A DNA stretch of 64,000 bases. Source: Rhizobium acidisoli. Lineage in GTDB: Bacteria; Pseudomonadota; Alphaproteobacteria; Rhizobiales; Rhizobiaceae. Within the stretch, counting starts at the first letter, position 1, and the number at the start of each line of letters is the position of its first letter. The translations under genes and the position numbers were made by a program. The stretch is from NCBI RefSeq assembly GCF_002531755.2, contig NZ_CP034998.1:3712501-3776500 (forward strand). Reading direction: 5' to 3'. The notes under the pieces are model-generated. The model was not told the origin of the DNA and ran no database searches. It worked only from the letters and a program-made list of their open reading frames with translations. Shown here in pieces: positions 1 through 12,655 of the stretch.

Positions 1-1
1 C

Positions 2-961
2 ATCCGGGCCAGCGTCTATCGCGGGACCCGCCATCTCGTCACCGTCGCCGTCGACGACAAGGGCAGATACGTGCCCGGCAGCGAGCCGCCGATGCTGGAT
101 GCCATCGCCACCGCCTTCGATGACAATTCCTTCGCGCCGCCGCCCGGCCAGAACCTGCCGCGCGTCTATGACGGCATCTATCGCGCTGCCCTTTCCTACG
201 GCATGACCAAGGACATGACGGCGCTGATCATCAAGCTGCTCGCCAGCAATGTCGATTTCCAGGCGCAGTTGAGGCCGACCGACAGTCTCGAAGCCTTCTT
301 CTCCGTCGCCGACAGCGCCGGCCAGGCGACCGAGGATTCCGAGCTGCTCTACGTCAACGCCCGTTTCGGCGATACGCAGACGCGCTTCTACCGCTTCCAG
401 GATCCGGAGGACGGCACGGTCGATTATTTCGACGAGAACGGTAAAAGCATCCGCCAGTTCCTGCTGCGCAACCCGGTCCCGAACGGCATCTTCAAGTCGG
501 GCTTCGGCATGCGCCGTCACCCGATCCTCGGTTTCGCCCGCATGCACACCGGCGTCGATTGGGCGGCCCCCCGCGGCACCGCAATCATCGCTGCCGGCAA
601 CGGCACTGTGGAAAAAGCCGGCTGGGATTCCGGCGGTTACGGCAACCAGACGATTATCCGGCACGCCAACGGCTATGAATCCTCCTACAATCACCAGAGC
701 GCCATCGCCAAAGGCGTTACCCCCGGGGCCAAGATCCGCCAGGGCCAGGTGATCGGCTGGGTCGGCACGACGGGCGAGTCCACCGGGCCGCACCTGCATT
801 ACGAGCTGATCGTCAACGGCACCAAGGTCGATCCCCTGCGCATCCGCCTGCCGGGCGGCAAATCGCTGCAAGGCGAGGCGCTGGCGAAATTCGAGGACGA
901 GCGCAAGCGCATCGATACGCTGCTGAACAACCAGGCGTCCGACCAGGTGGCGAGCAAGTAG
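2..961 (+). CDS. M23 family metallopeptidase, 3' part
   Basis: The gene enters from before the window, so only the last 319 residues are seen. The reading frame is open from base 2. The C-terminal half is a LytM/M23 zinc peptidase domain. It carries the first metal motif (HPILGF...HTGVDW, roughly visible residues 170-186) and the second (HLHYEL, about residue 265). Such enzymes cleave peptide cross-bridges of peptidoglycan in the periplasm. Both metal-binding motifs are intact, so an active endopeptidase is more likely than a degenerate EnvC-type activator, but this is inference. The part before the domain is not recognised. A hairpin follows at 1019-1042. Confidence 0.88.
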   Translation: MRASVYRGTRHLVTVAVDDKGRYVPGSEPPMLDAIATAFDDNSFAPPPGQNLPRVYDGIYRAALSYGMTKDMTALIIKLLASNVDFQAQLRPTDSLEAFFSVADSAGQATEDSELLYVNARFGDTQTRFYRFQDPEDGTVDYFDENGKSIRQFLLRNPVPNGIFKSGFGMRRHPILGFARMHTGVDWAAPRGTAIIAAGNGTVEKAGWDSGGYGNQTIIRHANGYESSYNHQSAIAKGVTPGAKIRQGQVIGWVGTTGESTGPHLHYELIVNGTKVDPLRIRLPGGKSLQGEALAKFEDERKRIDTLLNNQASDQVASK

Positions 962-1018
962 TCGGCGCCGTAGCCGGCAAGCTGATGAACCGTTGAGGCG
1001 TTCACACCCGCCAGACAA

Positions 1019-1042
1019 AAATGGCGGCCGAGGCCGCCATTT
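1019..1042. terminator. Bidirectional terminator-like hairpin
   Basis: Two 11-bp arms (AAATGGCGGCC and its complement) separated by GA lie between the convergent M23 peptidase gene and clpB. A-rich sequence precedes the hairpin and T-rich sequence follows it, so it could end transcription from both sides. Confidence 0.65.
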
Positions 1043-1065
1043 CTCATTCATCCGGCAAAGTCGGC

Positions 1066-3666
<2,601 letters not shown>

Positions 3667-3776
3667 ATTCTACCTCCATGGATCGCCCTGCCCTGATGAG
3701 GCGCAGAACGATGATTGAGATCGGCCCCCTGAAAAGGCAGGCCGCCCTTCTGTGATTTGGGCGAAGCAGTCGAGGG

Positions 3777-3806
3777 AAATATGGTACCTGTTCTGCGAGT
3801 TTAAAG
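3777..3806 (-). promoter_or_regulatory. Possible sigma-32 promoter of clpB
   Basis: Read on the minus strand, CTTTAAA is followed after 15 bases by CCATATTT, about 110 bases before the clpB start. This resembles the heat-shock pattern CTTGAAA-N13-15-CCCCATNT but has mismatches in both boxes. clpB is a heat-shock gene in most bacteria, which makes the guess reasonable but not proven. Confidence 0.3.
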
Positions 3807-3815
3807 AGCCGACAA

Positions 3816-3852
3816 AACGAAAATCCCCGACGCGAGGCCGGGGATTTTCGTT
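3816..3852 (-). terminator. Rho-independent terminator after the DUF4167 gene
   Basis: AACGAAAATCCCCG pairs with CGGGGATTTTCGTT across a short loop, and on the minus strand the stem runs into a T-rich stretch. It separates the DUF4167 gene from clpB. Confidence 0.75.
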
Positions 3853-3907
3853 GCAATTCTGCCAGGTGGCATGATTCTCACGCCTCCCCCAAGGGGAAGC
3901 GAAGTCC

Positions 3908-4642
3908 TCATTCCGATGCGGCGTCAGCCAGTACCGGCGCCTCGCCGGAGGCACCCTCGCCCTCGGCGGCGGCTTCGCCTTCAGCGCCGCGACGCGGGCG
4001 ACGGGGACGGCTGCCGGTGCTGCGGCGGCGGGGCTGGCGCGGCTGGCCGGCGGAGCCTTCTTCATCCATGGCGACCTCGGCCGGAATGCCTTCGATCTCC
4101 GGCTGTGGGCCGGTTCCGTCGATCACCTCGGGCTGGGGTGCCGGTGCAGCTGCCGGAGCAGGCGCCGGTTGCGGCTGTGCCTGCGGCCGGTGCTGCTGCC
4201 TGTTCTGCGGCGGCTGGACGATAACGACATCGTCACCGTCATTGTCGTTGTTATCCATATCGTCGCCGTCGCGATCCGAACCGTCGCGGTCTGCACCATC
4301 GCGATCATACTCGCCGCGATCGTCGCGCTGGAAGCGTTCCTGCATCTGCGCCTGGGCGCTGGCGATGATACGATTGTAATGCTCGGCGTGCTGGAGATAG
4401 TTCTCGGCAATCACGCGGTCGCCGGAGCTTTGAGCATCGCGGGCAAGCTGCGCGTATTTTTCGGCGATATGCTGGGCAGTCCCGCGAATCTTCACATCGG
4501 GGCCGGAGCTGTCATAGGTCCGGGTCAGCGGATTGCCGCCCTTGCGGTTGAAATTGTTGTTATTGTTATTTCCACCGCCGCCGTTGTTATTATTGTTGTT
4601 ACCACGCCCTCGACCGCGCTTGTTCTGCTGTCCTGGCCTCAT
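3908..4642 (-). CDS. DUF4167 protein, Asn/Gly-rich and RNA-binding-like
   Basis: This 244-residue protein belongs to a family found in Rhizobiales. After MRPGQQNKRGRGR it has long runs of asparagine and glycine (about residues 13-34). A compact conserved block follows (about 38-100, LTRTYDSSGPDVKIRGTAQ...YLQHAEHYNR), which is the DUF4167 core. The remainder is low complexity: an acidic Asp-rich stretch, a Gln/Pro/Ala-rich stretch and an Arg-rich stretch. An in-frame ATG lies 18 codons upstream. I prefer 4642 because AGGTGA sits just before it and the protein then begins with the Arg/Lys-rich tail. Most of it is likely disordered. Function is unknown; the RGRG-like basic tail suggests nucleic-acid contact, which is inference. 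Confidence 0.85.
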   Translation of the reverse strand: MRPGQQNKRGRGRGNNNNNNGGGGNNNNNNFNRKGGNPLTRTYDSSGPDVKIRGTAQHIAEKYAQLARDAQSSGDRVIAENYLQHAEHYNRIIASAQAQMQERFQRDDRGEYDRDGADRDGSDRDGDDMDNNDNDGDDVVIVQPPQNRQQHRPQAQPQPAPAPAAAPAPQPEVIDGTGPQPEIEGIPAEVAMDEEGSAGQPRQPRRRSTGSRPRRPRRGAEGEAAAEGEGASGEAPVLADAASE

Positions 4643-4985
4643 AGATCGTTCACCTGAATTCTCTGTTTGTGATGGATACATGGCACCAACCGCCATGACC
4701 GGAAAACCGGGTCAGGACCTTTGTGCCGCGAGCATACTGCGCCTTTGCGCCGACCTGCCGCTTGGTTCTCAAGTCAGTTTGACTGATTCACGCGTTGGGT
4801 CGTGTTCAACCGTTGAAACTCTCGTTTAAAAGAGCGGACCCCCGAGGCAAACCAAGTACCGAACGAATCTCGTTCATTCCTATCTGCCCAACACGTGACC
4901 GCAACCTATATTGCTTCCCTGGGAAATCCAAGCCTTTTCTTCGCAATAACAATAATGTCCCGTTCAATGCAGCAATTATCGCCTG
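4643..4985. other. Intergenic stretch between the DUF4167 gene and prmC
   Basis: These 343 bases hold no convincing gene. The stretch is more AT-rich than its surroundings and must contain the promoter of the DUF4167 gene. A small palindrome (TCAGTTTGACTGA) lies near 4774-4786. No terminator or RNA gene was recognised. Confidence 0.5.
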
Positions 4986-5846
4986 TCACGCGAGCGCGAA
5001 CACGAGCACCCTATCGTTCTGACCATAATCTTTTACGGATTTGAGGCACTTGAAGCCTTTCGCTTCAAAGATCGCCGTCACATCGTTGCGCTGATCGTAA
5101 CCGATTTCCAGCCCGACGACCCCATCGGGCCTCATGAACCTTGCCGCATCCTTGGCGATGGCGTGGTAGGCGTCAAGCCCATCCGGGCCGCCATCCAGTG
5201 CTGCGACCGGATCAAATTTCGTCACTTCGGGAGCGAGATCGTGAATGACATTGGAAGCAATATAGGGCGGATTTGAGACAATCGCGTGAAACGAACCCTG
5301 GATGCTCTCGAACCATTTCGACTGCACCGCCTGAAAACGATCCTGCAACCCGTTTCTTTCTGCATTCGATCTTGCCGTGTGAAGTGCATCCGCCGATATG
5401 TCGCTTCCGACACCCGACGCATCAGGACATTCGCTCAAAAGCGCAAGGCATATCGCCCCTGTCCCAGTTCCCATGTCAAGAATATGGAGGCGGTCTTGTA
5501 CCTTTGCAAGGTCCTTGAGATAGGCAAGCACCGTATCGACCAGGATTTCGGTATCCGGCCGCGGCTCCAGCGTTTCCACCGAGAGGGTAAGCGGCAGGCC
5601 GTAGAATTCCCGCTCGCCGAGAATGCGGTGCACCGGCTCATGGCCGAGGCGCCGCTCGACCGCCTTGGACATCACCTCCGCCTGCTCAGGCGAAAGCCTC
5701 TCGGCCGATCGCGTCAAAAGCTCGGTCGGCGATAGTTTCAGAAGGCCGGCGACGAGCAAGCGCGCATCGGTCGCCGGGTCGGCGATACCCGCCTCCGTGA
5801 AGCGGCGGCGCGCTTCGGCGAGCGTATCGGCGACCGTCGAACTCAT
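4986..5846 (-). CDS. prmC: Release factor glutamine methyltransferase PrmC
   Basis: PrmC (HemK) methylates the glutamine of the GGQ motif in peptide-chain release factors, using S-adenosylmethionine. The 286-residue protein has an N-terminal helical domain, the SAM-binding motif [10 protein letters not shown] in the middle, and the substrate-binding NPPY motif (VSNPPYIAS). Its ATG overlaps the stop of prfA by four bases (ATGA), so the enzyme is translationally coupled to its substrate RF1. Confidence 0.96.
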   Translation of the reverse strand: MSSTVADTLAEARRRFTEAGIADPATDARLLVAGLLKLSPTELLTRSAERLSPEQAEVMSKAVERRLGHEPVHRILGEREFYGLPLTLSVETLEPRPDTEILVDTVLAYLKDLAKVQDRLHILDMGTGTGAICLALLSECPDASGVGSDISADALHTARSNAERNGLQDRFQAVQSKWFESIQGSFHAIVSNPPYIASNVIHDLAPEVTKFDPVAALDGGPDGLDAYHAIAKDAARFMRPDGVVGLEIGYDQRNDVTAIFEAKGFKCLKSVKDYGQNDRVLVFALA

Positions 5847-6922
5847 TGCTGCTCGCCGAGCTGCGCCAGCTGGCTTGCCTGGTAGTCGGCCATCAGCGCA
5901 TCGACGACTTCCTCGATCTCACCTTCCATCATCCGGTCGAGCTTATAGAGCGTCAGATTGATGCGATGATCGGTTATGCGCCCCTGCGGGAAATTATAGG
6001 TGCGAATGCGTTCGGAGCGGTCGCCGGAACCGACCTGGCTCTTGCGGTCGGCCGAGCGCTCGCTGTCGGCCCTCTGCCGCTCGGCGTCGTAGAGCCTGGA
6101 GCGCAGCACTTGCATCGCCTTGGCGCGGTTCTGGTGCTGCGATTTTTCCGAGCTGGTGACAACGATGCCGCTCGGCAGATGGGTGATGCGCACCGCCGAG
6201 TCCGTCGTATTGACGTGCTGGCCGCCCGCGCCCGAAGAGCGCATCGTGTCGATGCGGATATCTTCCGGCCGGATCTCGATGTCGATCTCCTCGGCCTCCG
6301 GCAGCACTGCAACCGTTGCGGCCGACGTATGGATGCGCCCGCCCGCCTCGGTCTCAGGCACACGCTGCACGCGATGCACGCCGGATTCGAATTTCAGCTT
6401 GGCGAAGACGCCTCTGCCGGTGATCGTCGCGATGATTTCCTTGTAACCGCCGGCTTCGCCTTCGCTTGCTGAGAGAACCTCCACCTTCCAGCCTTTTTCC
6501 GCCGAAAAACGCTCATACATACGAAAGAGATCGCCGGCAAAAAGGGCCGCTTCCGATCCGCCCGTGCCGGCGCGGATTTCGAGGATCGCGCTTTTTTCGT
6601 CCGCTGCGTCCTTCGGCAGAAGCAGAATCTGCATCTCCTGCTCGAGCGCCTCGATCTGCTCTTTCACCTCGGGCAGCTCCAGCTCGGCGAGGTCGCGCAT
6701 TTCGCGATCGACCGACTTGTCCTCGAGGAGCGTTTCGAGATCGGCAAGCTCGGCAATCGCCTTTTCATAGGCGCGGATCTTCGTCACGACCGGCTGCAGC
6801 TCGGAATATTCGGATGCGAGCTTCACATAGACATCGGCAGCCGGGCCGGCCGACATGCGCGCTTCGATCTCGCCGAAACGGCGTTCCAGCTCGCGCATCT
6901 TTTCAACGGGAAGCTTCGCCAC
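5843..6922 (-). CDS. prfA: Peptide chain release factor 1
   Basis: RF1 recognises the stop codons UAA and UAG and triggers release of the finished chain. The 359-residue protein carries the catalytic GGQ motif ([10 protein letters not shown], about residue 235). The start is GTG, preceded by GGAG at a good distance. It lies 29 bases downstream of ptsP and is coupled to prmC by a 4-base overlap, so lysC, ptsP, prfA and prmC may share transcripts. Confidence 0.97.
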   Translation of the reverse strand: MAKLPVEKMRELERRFGEIEARMSAGPAADVYVKLASEYSELQPVVTKIRAYEKAIAELADLETLLEDKSVDREMRDLAELELPEVKEQIEALEQEMQILLLPKDAADEKSAILEIRAGTGGSEAALFAGDLFRMYERFSAEKGWKVEVLSASEGEAGGYKEIIATITGRGVFAKLKFESGVHRVQRVPETEAGGRIHTSAATVAVLPEAEEIDIEIRPEDIRIDTMRSSGAGGQHVNTTDSAVRITHLPSGIVVTSSEKSQHQNRAKAMQVLRSRLYDAERQRADSERSADRKSQVGSGDRSERIRTYNFPQGRITDHRINLTLYKLDRMMEGEIEEVVDALMADYQASQLAQLGEQQ

Positions 6923-6951
6923 CCTTCACTCCGATTCTTCTTAACGTCTAG

Positions 6952-9219
6952 CTAAAGGGGAATATTGTGGCTCTCGGCGAAGCGGGCAAGCACCTCTCGC
7001 ATCGGCGTCATGGCGTGGACATCGTCCAGCACCTCGTTCATCGCCGTTGCCAGCGCCCCGACATCGAGCCCGAGCAGCATCGCCTTCACCGGTCCGATCG
7101 AGGCCGGCGACATCGAGATCGAACGGAAACCGATACCGAGCAGCGCCATCGCCGAGATCGGCTTGCTGGCGAGTTCGCCGCAGAGCGTTACCGGCGTCTT
7201 GTTCCGGTCCGCGCCGCGCACGATATCGCGCAGAATGCGCAAAAACGGTTTGCCGAGCGGGTCGAACCGGTCCGAGACCCGCGCATTGCCGCGATCGACC
7301 GCCATCGAAAACTGGAAGAGGTCGTTCGAACCGACCGAGACGAAATCCACCGCCTCCATCAGCTCATCGAGCTGCCAAAGCAGTGCTGGCACCTCCAGCA
7401 TCGCTCCGAACTGCAGCTTGCGCGGCAGACCATGGCCGAAGCGTGAGAGATGCTGCACTTCCTTCTGCAGCAGCTCGCGCACCACCTTCAGCTCGGAAAC
7501 CTCGGTTACCATCGGCACCATCAGCTTCAGCTCGGTATCGGCCGATGCCTTCAACAGGGCGCGCAACTGGGTGCGCAACAGTCCCGGCCGGTCGAGCGAC
7601 AGCCGGATGGCGCGCCAGCCGAGTGCTGGATTTTCTTCCTCATGGCCGCGGAAATACGGCACGACCTTGTCGCCGCCGATATCGAGCGTACGGAAGGTGA
7701 CGGGGCGGCCCGCCGCCTGTTTTATCACATTGCGGTAGAACTGCTCCTGCTCGTCCGCCTTCGGCATGGTGGAGGCGATCATGAACTGCAGTTCGGTGCG
7801 GAAGAGGCCAATGCCCTCGGCACCCGATTCCGAAAGCTGCGGCAGGTCGACCAGCAGCCCCGCATTCATCATCAGCGCGATCCGCTGCCCATCCTTTGTC
7901 ACCGGCTCGACGGCGCGCAGTGCTCGGAACTGTTCCTGCCGTCTGGCGCGGAAGCGAACCTTTTCCTCGTAGGAGCGCCGGTGATCGGCCATCGGCCGCA
8001 GATGCACGTGTCCTTCGTCGGCGTCGATGATCACGGCATCGCCGTTCTCGGCAAGCGCCACCACACCCGCTGCCTGGCCGATGACCGGAATACCCATGGC
8101 GCGCGCGACGATCACCACATGGCTGGTCACCGCGCCTTCTTCCAGCACCAGCCCGCGCACATTGGCGCGGGGATAATCGAGCAGCTCGGCCGCCCCCATG
8201 GCGCGCGCCAGGATGACCGCATCGTTGGGGAAGCCCTCGGCGGTCGTCCGCCCGGTATAACCCGTCAATTGCCTGAGCAGCCGGTTCGCCAGATCCTCGA
8301 AATCATGCATGCGTTCGCGCAGATAGGGGTCGGTCAACCGCATCATCCGCGCCTTGGTGTCGCTCTGCACCTTTTCGACCGCCGCTTCCGCCGTCAGGCC
8401 GTTGCGGATCGCCTCCTCGAGCTTGCGCACCCAGCCCTGGTCATGCGCGAACATGCGATAGGTTTCGAGCACCTCGCGGTGCTCGCCTTCCATTGACACG
8501 TCGCGGCGCGACAGCATGTCGTCGATCGAGATCCTGAGCGAGCCCATGGCTTCGGCCAGCCGCCGGATTTCCTTCTCGGCATCTTCGTTGAGCAGGTTGG
8601 TGACGACGATGCGCGGCTCGTGCAGCACGACGTAACCGAGGCCGATGCCGTCATTATAGGTGTCGCCGTCGACGGTCACCGAGCGCGTCAGGTCGAGTTC
8701 GAGGCCCGGCTTGGTGATCTTCTTCAGCTCGCCGGTGGCGATCATCTCGGCCAGCACCATCGCCGTCGTCTCGAGCGCTTCGAGCTCCTCCTCGCGATAG
8801 TTGCGGCTTGCCTTGTTCTGCACGACGAGAACGCCGAGCGAGCGCCCGGTCCTGAGGATCGGCACACCGAGGAAGGAATGGTAGATCTCTTCGCCGGTCT
8901 CCGGCAGGTAGCGGAAAGCAGGATGCGACTGTGCGTCGGAAAGGTTGAGCGGCTGGGCCGAGGCCGCGATCGTGCCGACCAGGCCCTGCCCCATCTTCAA
9001 TTGCGCCAGGTGCACGGCTTCGCGGTTGAGGCCTTCGGTGGCATAGAGTTCGAGCACGCCATCGGCGCGCAGCACGTAAACCGAGCAGACCTCAGCCACC
9101 ATGTTGCCGGCGATCTGGCGGACGATCCGGTCAAGACGATCCTGCGGCTCCAGCGGCTCCGCCATCAACTCGCGCAGCCGCCTGAGCAGCACGCGCGGAC
9201 CGCCGGAAAGGTCTCTCAT
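6952..9219 (-). CDS. ptsP: PEP-protein phosphotransferase EI-Ntr (PtsP)
   Basis: EI-Ntr is the first enzyme of the nitrogen-type phosphotransferase chain. It takes phosphate from phosphoenolpyruvate and passes it to NPr and then EIIA-Ntr, which in rhizobia affects nitrogen and potassium control. The 755-residue protein has an N-terminal GAF domain (about 20-165), the HPr-binding region, the phosphohistidine loop (TSHVVI, His at about 367) and a C-terminal PEP-binding barrel. The GAF domain separates it from sugar-type EI. It lies 89 bases downstream of lysC. Confidence 0.95.
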   Translation of the reverse strand: MRDLSGGPRVLLRRLRELMAEPLEPQDRLDRIVRQIAGNMVAEVCSVYVLRADGVLELYATEGLNREAVHLAQLKMGQGLVGTIAASAQPLNLSDAQSHPAFRYLPETGEEIYHSFLGVPILRTGRSLGVLVVQNKASRNYREEELEALETTAMVLAEMIATGELKKITKPGLELDLTRSVTVDGDTYNDGIGLGYVVLHEPRIVVTNLLNEDAEKEIRRLAEAMGSLRISIDDMLSRRDVSMEGEHREVLETYRMFAHDQGWVRKLEEAIRNGLTAEAAVEKVQSDTKARMMRLTDPYLRERMHDFEDLANRLLRQLTGYTGRTTAEGFPNDAVILARAMGAAELLDYPRANVRGLVLEEGAVTSHVVIVARAMGIPVIGQAAGVVALAENGDAVIIDADEGHVHLRPMADHRRSYEEKVRFRARRQEQFRALRAVEPVTKDGQRIALMMNAGLLVDLPQLSESGAEGIGLFRTELQFMIASTMPKADEQEQFYRNVIKQAAGRPVTFRTLDIGGDKVVPYFRGHEEENPALGWRAIRLSLDRPGLLRTQLRALLKASADTELKLMVPMVTEVSELKVVRELLQKEVQHLSRFGHGLPRKLQFGAMLEVPALLWQLDELMEAVDFVSVGSNDLFQFSMAVDRGNARVSDRFDPLGKPFLRILRDIVRGADRNKTPVTLCGELASKPISAMALLGIGFRSISMSPASIGPVKAMLLGLDVGALATAMNEVLDDVHAMTPMREVLARFAESHNIPL

Positions 9220-9308
9220 GGCGTCTCAAGCTCCCGAAACAAAGCACTCAGTCCCGGCGGGCCGGCCCTCGTCTCCTCAACCTGAAGGGGCAGGCCGCCC
9301 ACTGGGAA

Positions 9309-10583
9309 TCAATTCTTATCCAGACCGTAGCAGGAATGCAAAGTCCTGACAGCGAGTTCCGCATAAGGACCGTCGATCAGGATGGAAATCTTGATCTCGG
9401 AGGTGGTGATCGCCTTGATGTTGATGCCTTTTTCGGCAAGTGCACGAAATGCGGTAGCGGCAACGCCGGCGTGGCTGCGCATGCCGATGCCGATGACCGA
9501 GACTTTCACCAGCCCCGATTCGTTCTGCACGACATCGTAGCCGATCTTCTCCTTATGGTCGCTAAGCACCTTGATCGCCTTCTCGACGTCGCCAGACGGC
9601 ACGGTGAAGGTCATGTCGGTCTTCGACCCGTCCTCAGAGATATTCTGGACGATCATGTCGACATTGATATGGGATTCGGCGAGCGGCCCGAAGATCGCCG
9701 CGGAGACGCCCGGCCGGTCGGCAAGACGGCGAAGCGAGATCTGAGCCTCATCCTTGGCATAGGCGATGCCGGTGACTACTTCCTGTTCCACGATTTCATC
9801 CTCGTCACAAATCAGCGTTCCGGGCGGGTTTAGAAGATCGCCCATGCCCGGAGCATCGGGATCTTCGAATGACGAGCGCACGAAGGTGCGCACCTTGTGC
9901 ACCATGGCAAGCTCGACCGAGCGCACCTGCAGCACCTTGGCGCCGAGCGAGGCCATTTCCAGCATTTCCTCGAAGGCGATCTTCTTCAGCCTGCGCGCCT
10001 TCGGCACGATGCGCGGGTCGGTCGTGTAGACGCCGTCGACATCAGTATAGATATCGCAGCGATCCGCCTTGACAGCGGCTGCGATCGCGACAGCCGAGGT
10101 GTCCGACCCGCCGCGGCCAAGCGTCGCGAGGCGGTTGTCGGGTCCCAGTCCCTGGAAGCCGGCGATGACGGCAACCTGCCCCTCGCCCATCCGCTTGACG
10201 ATGTCGGAGCCGTCGATCTCCATAATCCGCGCCGCGCCATGCGCATTATCGGTGCGGATCGGGATCTGCCATCCCTGCCAGGACCGCGCATTGATATCCA
10301 TCGCCTGCAAAGCGATCGCCAGCAGCCCGGAGGTTACCTGCTCGCCGGAGGCGACCACCGCATCATATTCCCGCGCATCGTAAAACGGCGAATTGGCGCC
10401 GATCACCTTCGGCATGCCTTGCACCCAGCCGACCAGCTCATTGGTCTTGCCGGACATGGCCGACACCACCACCGCCACCTCGTGGCCGGCGTCGACTTCG
10501 CGTTTGACATGGCGGGCGACGTTCTTGATGCGGTCCAGGTCAGCGACGGACGTGCCGCCGAATTTCATTACGATGCGTGCCAT
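9309..10583 (-). CDS. lysC: Aspartate kinase
   Basis: Aspartate kinase phosphorylates aspartate, the first step toward lysine, threonine, methionine and diaminopimelate. The 424-residue protein begins with the kinase motif KFGGTSVAD and has the catalytic domain up to about residue 250. Two ACT domains follow (from about 265), where end products usually exert feedback. It is a single-function enzyme, not fused to homoserine dehydrogenase. It is divergent from ubiG, with 297 bases between the two starts. Confidence 0.96.
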   Translation of the reverse strand: MARIVMKFGGTSVADLDRIKNVARHVKREVDAGHEVAVVVSAMSGKTNELVGWVQGMPKVIGANSPFYDAREYDAVVASGEQVTSGLLAIALQAMDINARSWQGWQIPIRTDNAHGAARIMEIDGSDIVKRMGEGQVAVIAGFQGLGPDNRLATLGRGGSDTSAVAIAAAVKADRCDIYTDVDGVYTTDPRIVPKARRLKKIAFEEMLEMASLGAKVLQVRSVELAMVHKVRTFVRSSFEDPDAPGMGDLLNPPGTLICDEDEIVEQEVVTGIAYAKDEAQISLRRLADRPGVSAAIFGPLAESHINVDMIVQNISEDGSKTDMTFTVPSGDVEKAIKVLSDHKEKIGYDVVQNESGLVKVSVIGIGMRSHAGVAATAFRALAEKGINIKAITTSEIKISILIDGPYAELAVRTLHSCYGLDKN

Positions 10584-10880
10584 ATGCCTCTACCACGACT
10601 GGCGCCGGGAAAGCGGAAAACCGGACCCGGCATCACGAAAGCTCTGGGGCGGGCCGCTTGGCCAAAGAGCTGGCTCCCGACTTCTGGAACCGCTCTAAAA
10701 GCCCGGGTCCCCAAGGCCCCAAGTTGCGGCGTCTCTTAGCGAGTTTGGCGGGGGGAGGCAAGCGCGCGCGATAAATGCGGTTGGCGAGCGGCTCCACGCT
10801 CACCGGTCCTCTGCTCCGCGCCCCTTGACTTATGCCCCCGATCGTCCGACTTCACGTGTCACGAACGCAAGGAGTGGACG

Positions 10881-11627
10881 ATGACGGAAGGCGCCAGAAG
10901 CACGATCGACCAGGGCGAAGTGGACCGCTTCTCGGCGATGGCGGCGGAATGGTGGAGCCCGACCGGCAAGTTCCGGCCGCTGCACAAATTCAATCCCGTC
11001 CGCCTCGCCTATATAAGAGACAAGGCCTGCGAGAATTTCGGCCGAGACCCGAAGAGCGCGCGTCCGCTGGAAGGCCTGCGCGTGCTCGATATCGGCTGCG
11101 GCGGCGGACTGTTGTCCGAACCTGTCGCCCGCATGGGCGCCACCGTCACCGGCGCCGATCCTTCCGAAAAGAATATCGGCATCGCCTCGACCCATGCCAA
11201 GGCCTCCGGCGTTTCGGTCGACTACCGCGCCGTCACCGCCGAGGAACTGGCGGACGCCGGCGAAACCTTCGACATCGTCCTGAACATGGAAGTGGTCGAA
11301 CACGTCGCCGATGTCGAGTTTTTCATGACGACCTGCGCAAAAATGGTCCGCCCCGGCGGCCTGATCTTCGTTGCCACCATCAACCGCACGATGAAGGCAG
11401 CCGCCCTTGCCATCTTCGCCGCCGAAAACATCCTGCGCTGGCTGCCGCGCGGCACCCACCAATATGAGAAACTGGTGCGCCCGGAAGAGCTGGAAAAGCC
11501 ATTGACGGCAAGCGGCCTCGAGATCACCGACCGCACCGGCGTCTTCTTCAATCCGCTGTCGAACCAATGGAACCTGTCCAAGGATATGGACGTGAATTAT
11601 ATGCTGCTGGCCAAGCGGTCTGCATAG
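10881..11627 (+). CDS. ubiG: Ubiquinone biosynthesis O-methyltransferase UbiG
   Basis: UbiG performs both O-methylation steps of ubiquinone synthesis using S-adenosylmethionine. The 248-residue protein shows the N-terminal family signature ([26 protein letters not shown]) shortened here, the SAM motif [13 protein letters not shown] (about 68-80) and the downstream acidic residue in GADPSE. A good ribosome site (AAGGAG) precedes the ATG. It stands alone and converges on the DUF3291 gene. Confidence 0.95.
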   Translation: MTEGARSTIDQGEVDRFSAMAAEWWSPTGKFRPLHKFNPVRLAYIRDKACENFGRDPKSARPLEGLRVLDIGCGGGLLSEPVARMGATVTGADPSEKNIGIASTHAKASGVSVDYRAVTAEELADAGETFDIVLNMEVVEHVADVEFFMTTCAKMVRPGGLIFVATINRTMKAAALAIFAAENILRWLPRGTHQYEKLVRPEELEKPLTASGLEITDRTGVFFNPLSNQWNLSKDMDVNYMLLAKRSA

Positions 11628-11647
11628 CTCGACCGATAATAAGCCGG

Positions 11648-12226
11648 CTACACTTTCAGGGTTTGAACGTGTGCAAGCAGATCCCTTTGGGTTTCTGCGT
11701 TGCGAACGGCAAGTTCCTTCACCCGGTCGCGATCGATTGCCGTCTCCGCTCCGTCAGGCCCGTAAGGCTGCTTGAAGGTGAAAGCGCTGGGGCTTGGCCC
11801 GTGATCGGCGAGATATTCGAGGCGTTCGACACCCTCCTGCCAATCCGGCCTGTGATGGCCGGGCACCCACCACAGAACCAGCGGCGGCCATGTCTGTTTG
11901 ACATTCCAGTTGCGCGCATGTTTCAGCGCCTCTGCATGCATGCCGTTATAGGTAAAGGCCATCAGGCTCTCGATGTCAGCCCAGAGCGAAAGGGAGGACG
12001 GCGCGGACGTAAAGCCGCTGCCTTCGATATAACGGGGAAAGACCTGAACGCCCCAGCTTCTTGCTCCCGGATAACCGGCATAGCCCGAGCGTCCGATGAA
12101 GCCGCAGGCACGGGCCGCGGCTTCGAAATTCAACGGCTCGCGGAGAACGAAGCCTTCGACCGTTTTACTTTCGGCAGGCGCGACGTGCAGGCCGAAATTG
12201 TAGAAGGCCAGACGCGCGGACGGCAT
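11648..12226 (-). CDS. DUF3291-like conserved protein
   Basis: This 192-residue soluble protein resembles the DUF3291 family: an aromatic-rich core (ARSWGVQVFPRYI, SLWADIESLMAFTY, WNVKQTWPPLVLWWV) similar to dimeric alpha-beta barrel monooxygenase-like folds. No catalytic role is known. Its ATG follows directly on the stop codon of the DUF1178 gene with no gap, so it is the last gene of the comF-like operon. Confidence 0.7.
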   Translation of the reverse strand: MPSARLAFYNFGLHVAPAESKTVEGFVLREPLNFEAAARACGFIGRSGYAGYPGARSWGVQVFPRYIEGSGFTSAPSSLSLWADIESLMAFTYNGMHAEALKHARNWNVKQTWPPLVLWWVPGHHRPDWQEGVERLEYLADHGPSPSAFTFKQPYGPDGAETAIDRDRVKELAVRNAETQRDLLAHVQTLKV

Positions 12227-12655
12227 TCAGTTCACGTCCTCGGGCAGAACCGGAATGGCGGCGATCTCGATGCCCTCTTCGAGCAGCGCCTGCGCCTCGT
12301 CGACCGTCGCCTGGCCGATGATGCCGCGGGCATCCGCCTCGCCATAATGGATCTTGCGGGCTTCCTCGGGAAATTGCGTGCCGACATCCTCGGAATTGGC
12401 CTTGACTGCCGCGACCGCCTCTTTGAGCTTCTGCAGCGCCTCCTGACGCATGGCATCCATCGCCAGCGTCTGCCTCTCGTCCTTCTTGCGTGCGGTCGAC
12501 ACCGAAGGTGCCATCAAGAGCTTGGAGACGGCGGCGGAATGGCAGACCGGGCAGGTCAGGAAACCGGTCGCAATCTGACGATCGAAATCGGCGCTTTCGG
12601 AAAACCAGCCCTCGAATTCATGGGCATTGTCGCAAGTGAGGGAATAGCGGATCAA
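12227..12655 (-). CDS. DUF1178 family protein
   Basis: This 142-residue protein starts MIRYSLTCDNAHEFEGWF and has a zinc-ribbon-like N-terminus: Cys9, then a CPVC pair near residue 35. That pattern is typical of DUF1178, a family widespread in proteobacteria and of unknown function. The start overlaps the stop of the upstream amidohydrolase gene by four bases. It very often sits beside a nitrilase-like gene and glutaredoxin 3, as here. Confidence 0.88.
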   Translation of the reverse strand: MIRYSLTCDNAHEFEGWFSESADFDRQIATGFLTCPVCHSAAVSKLLMAPSVSTARKKDERQTLAMDAMRQEALQKLKEAVAAVKANSEDVGTQFPEEARKIHYGEADARGIIGQATVDEAQALLEEGIEIAAIPVLPEDVN

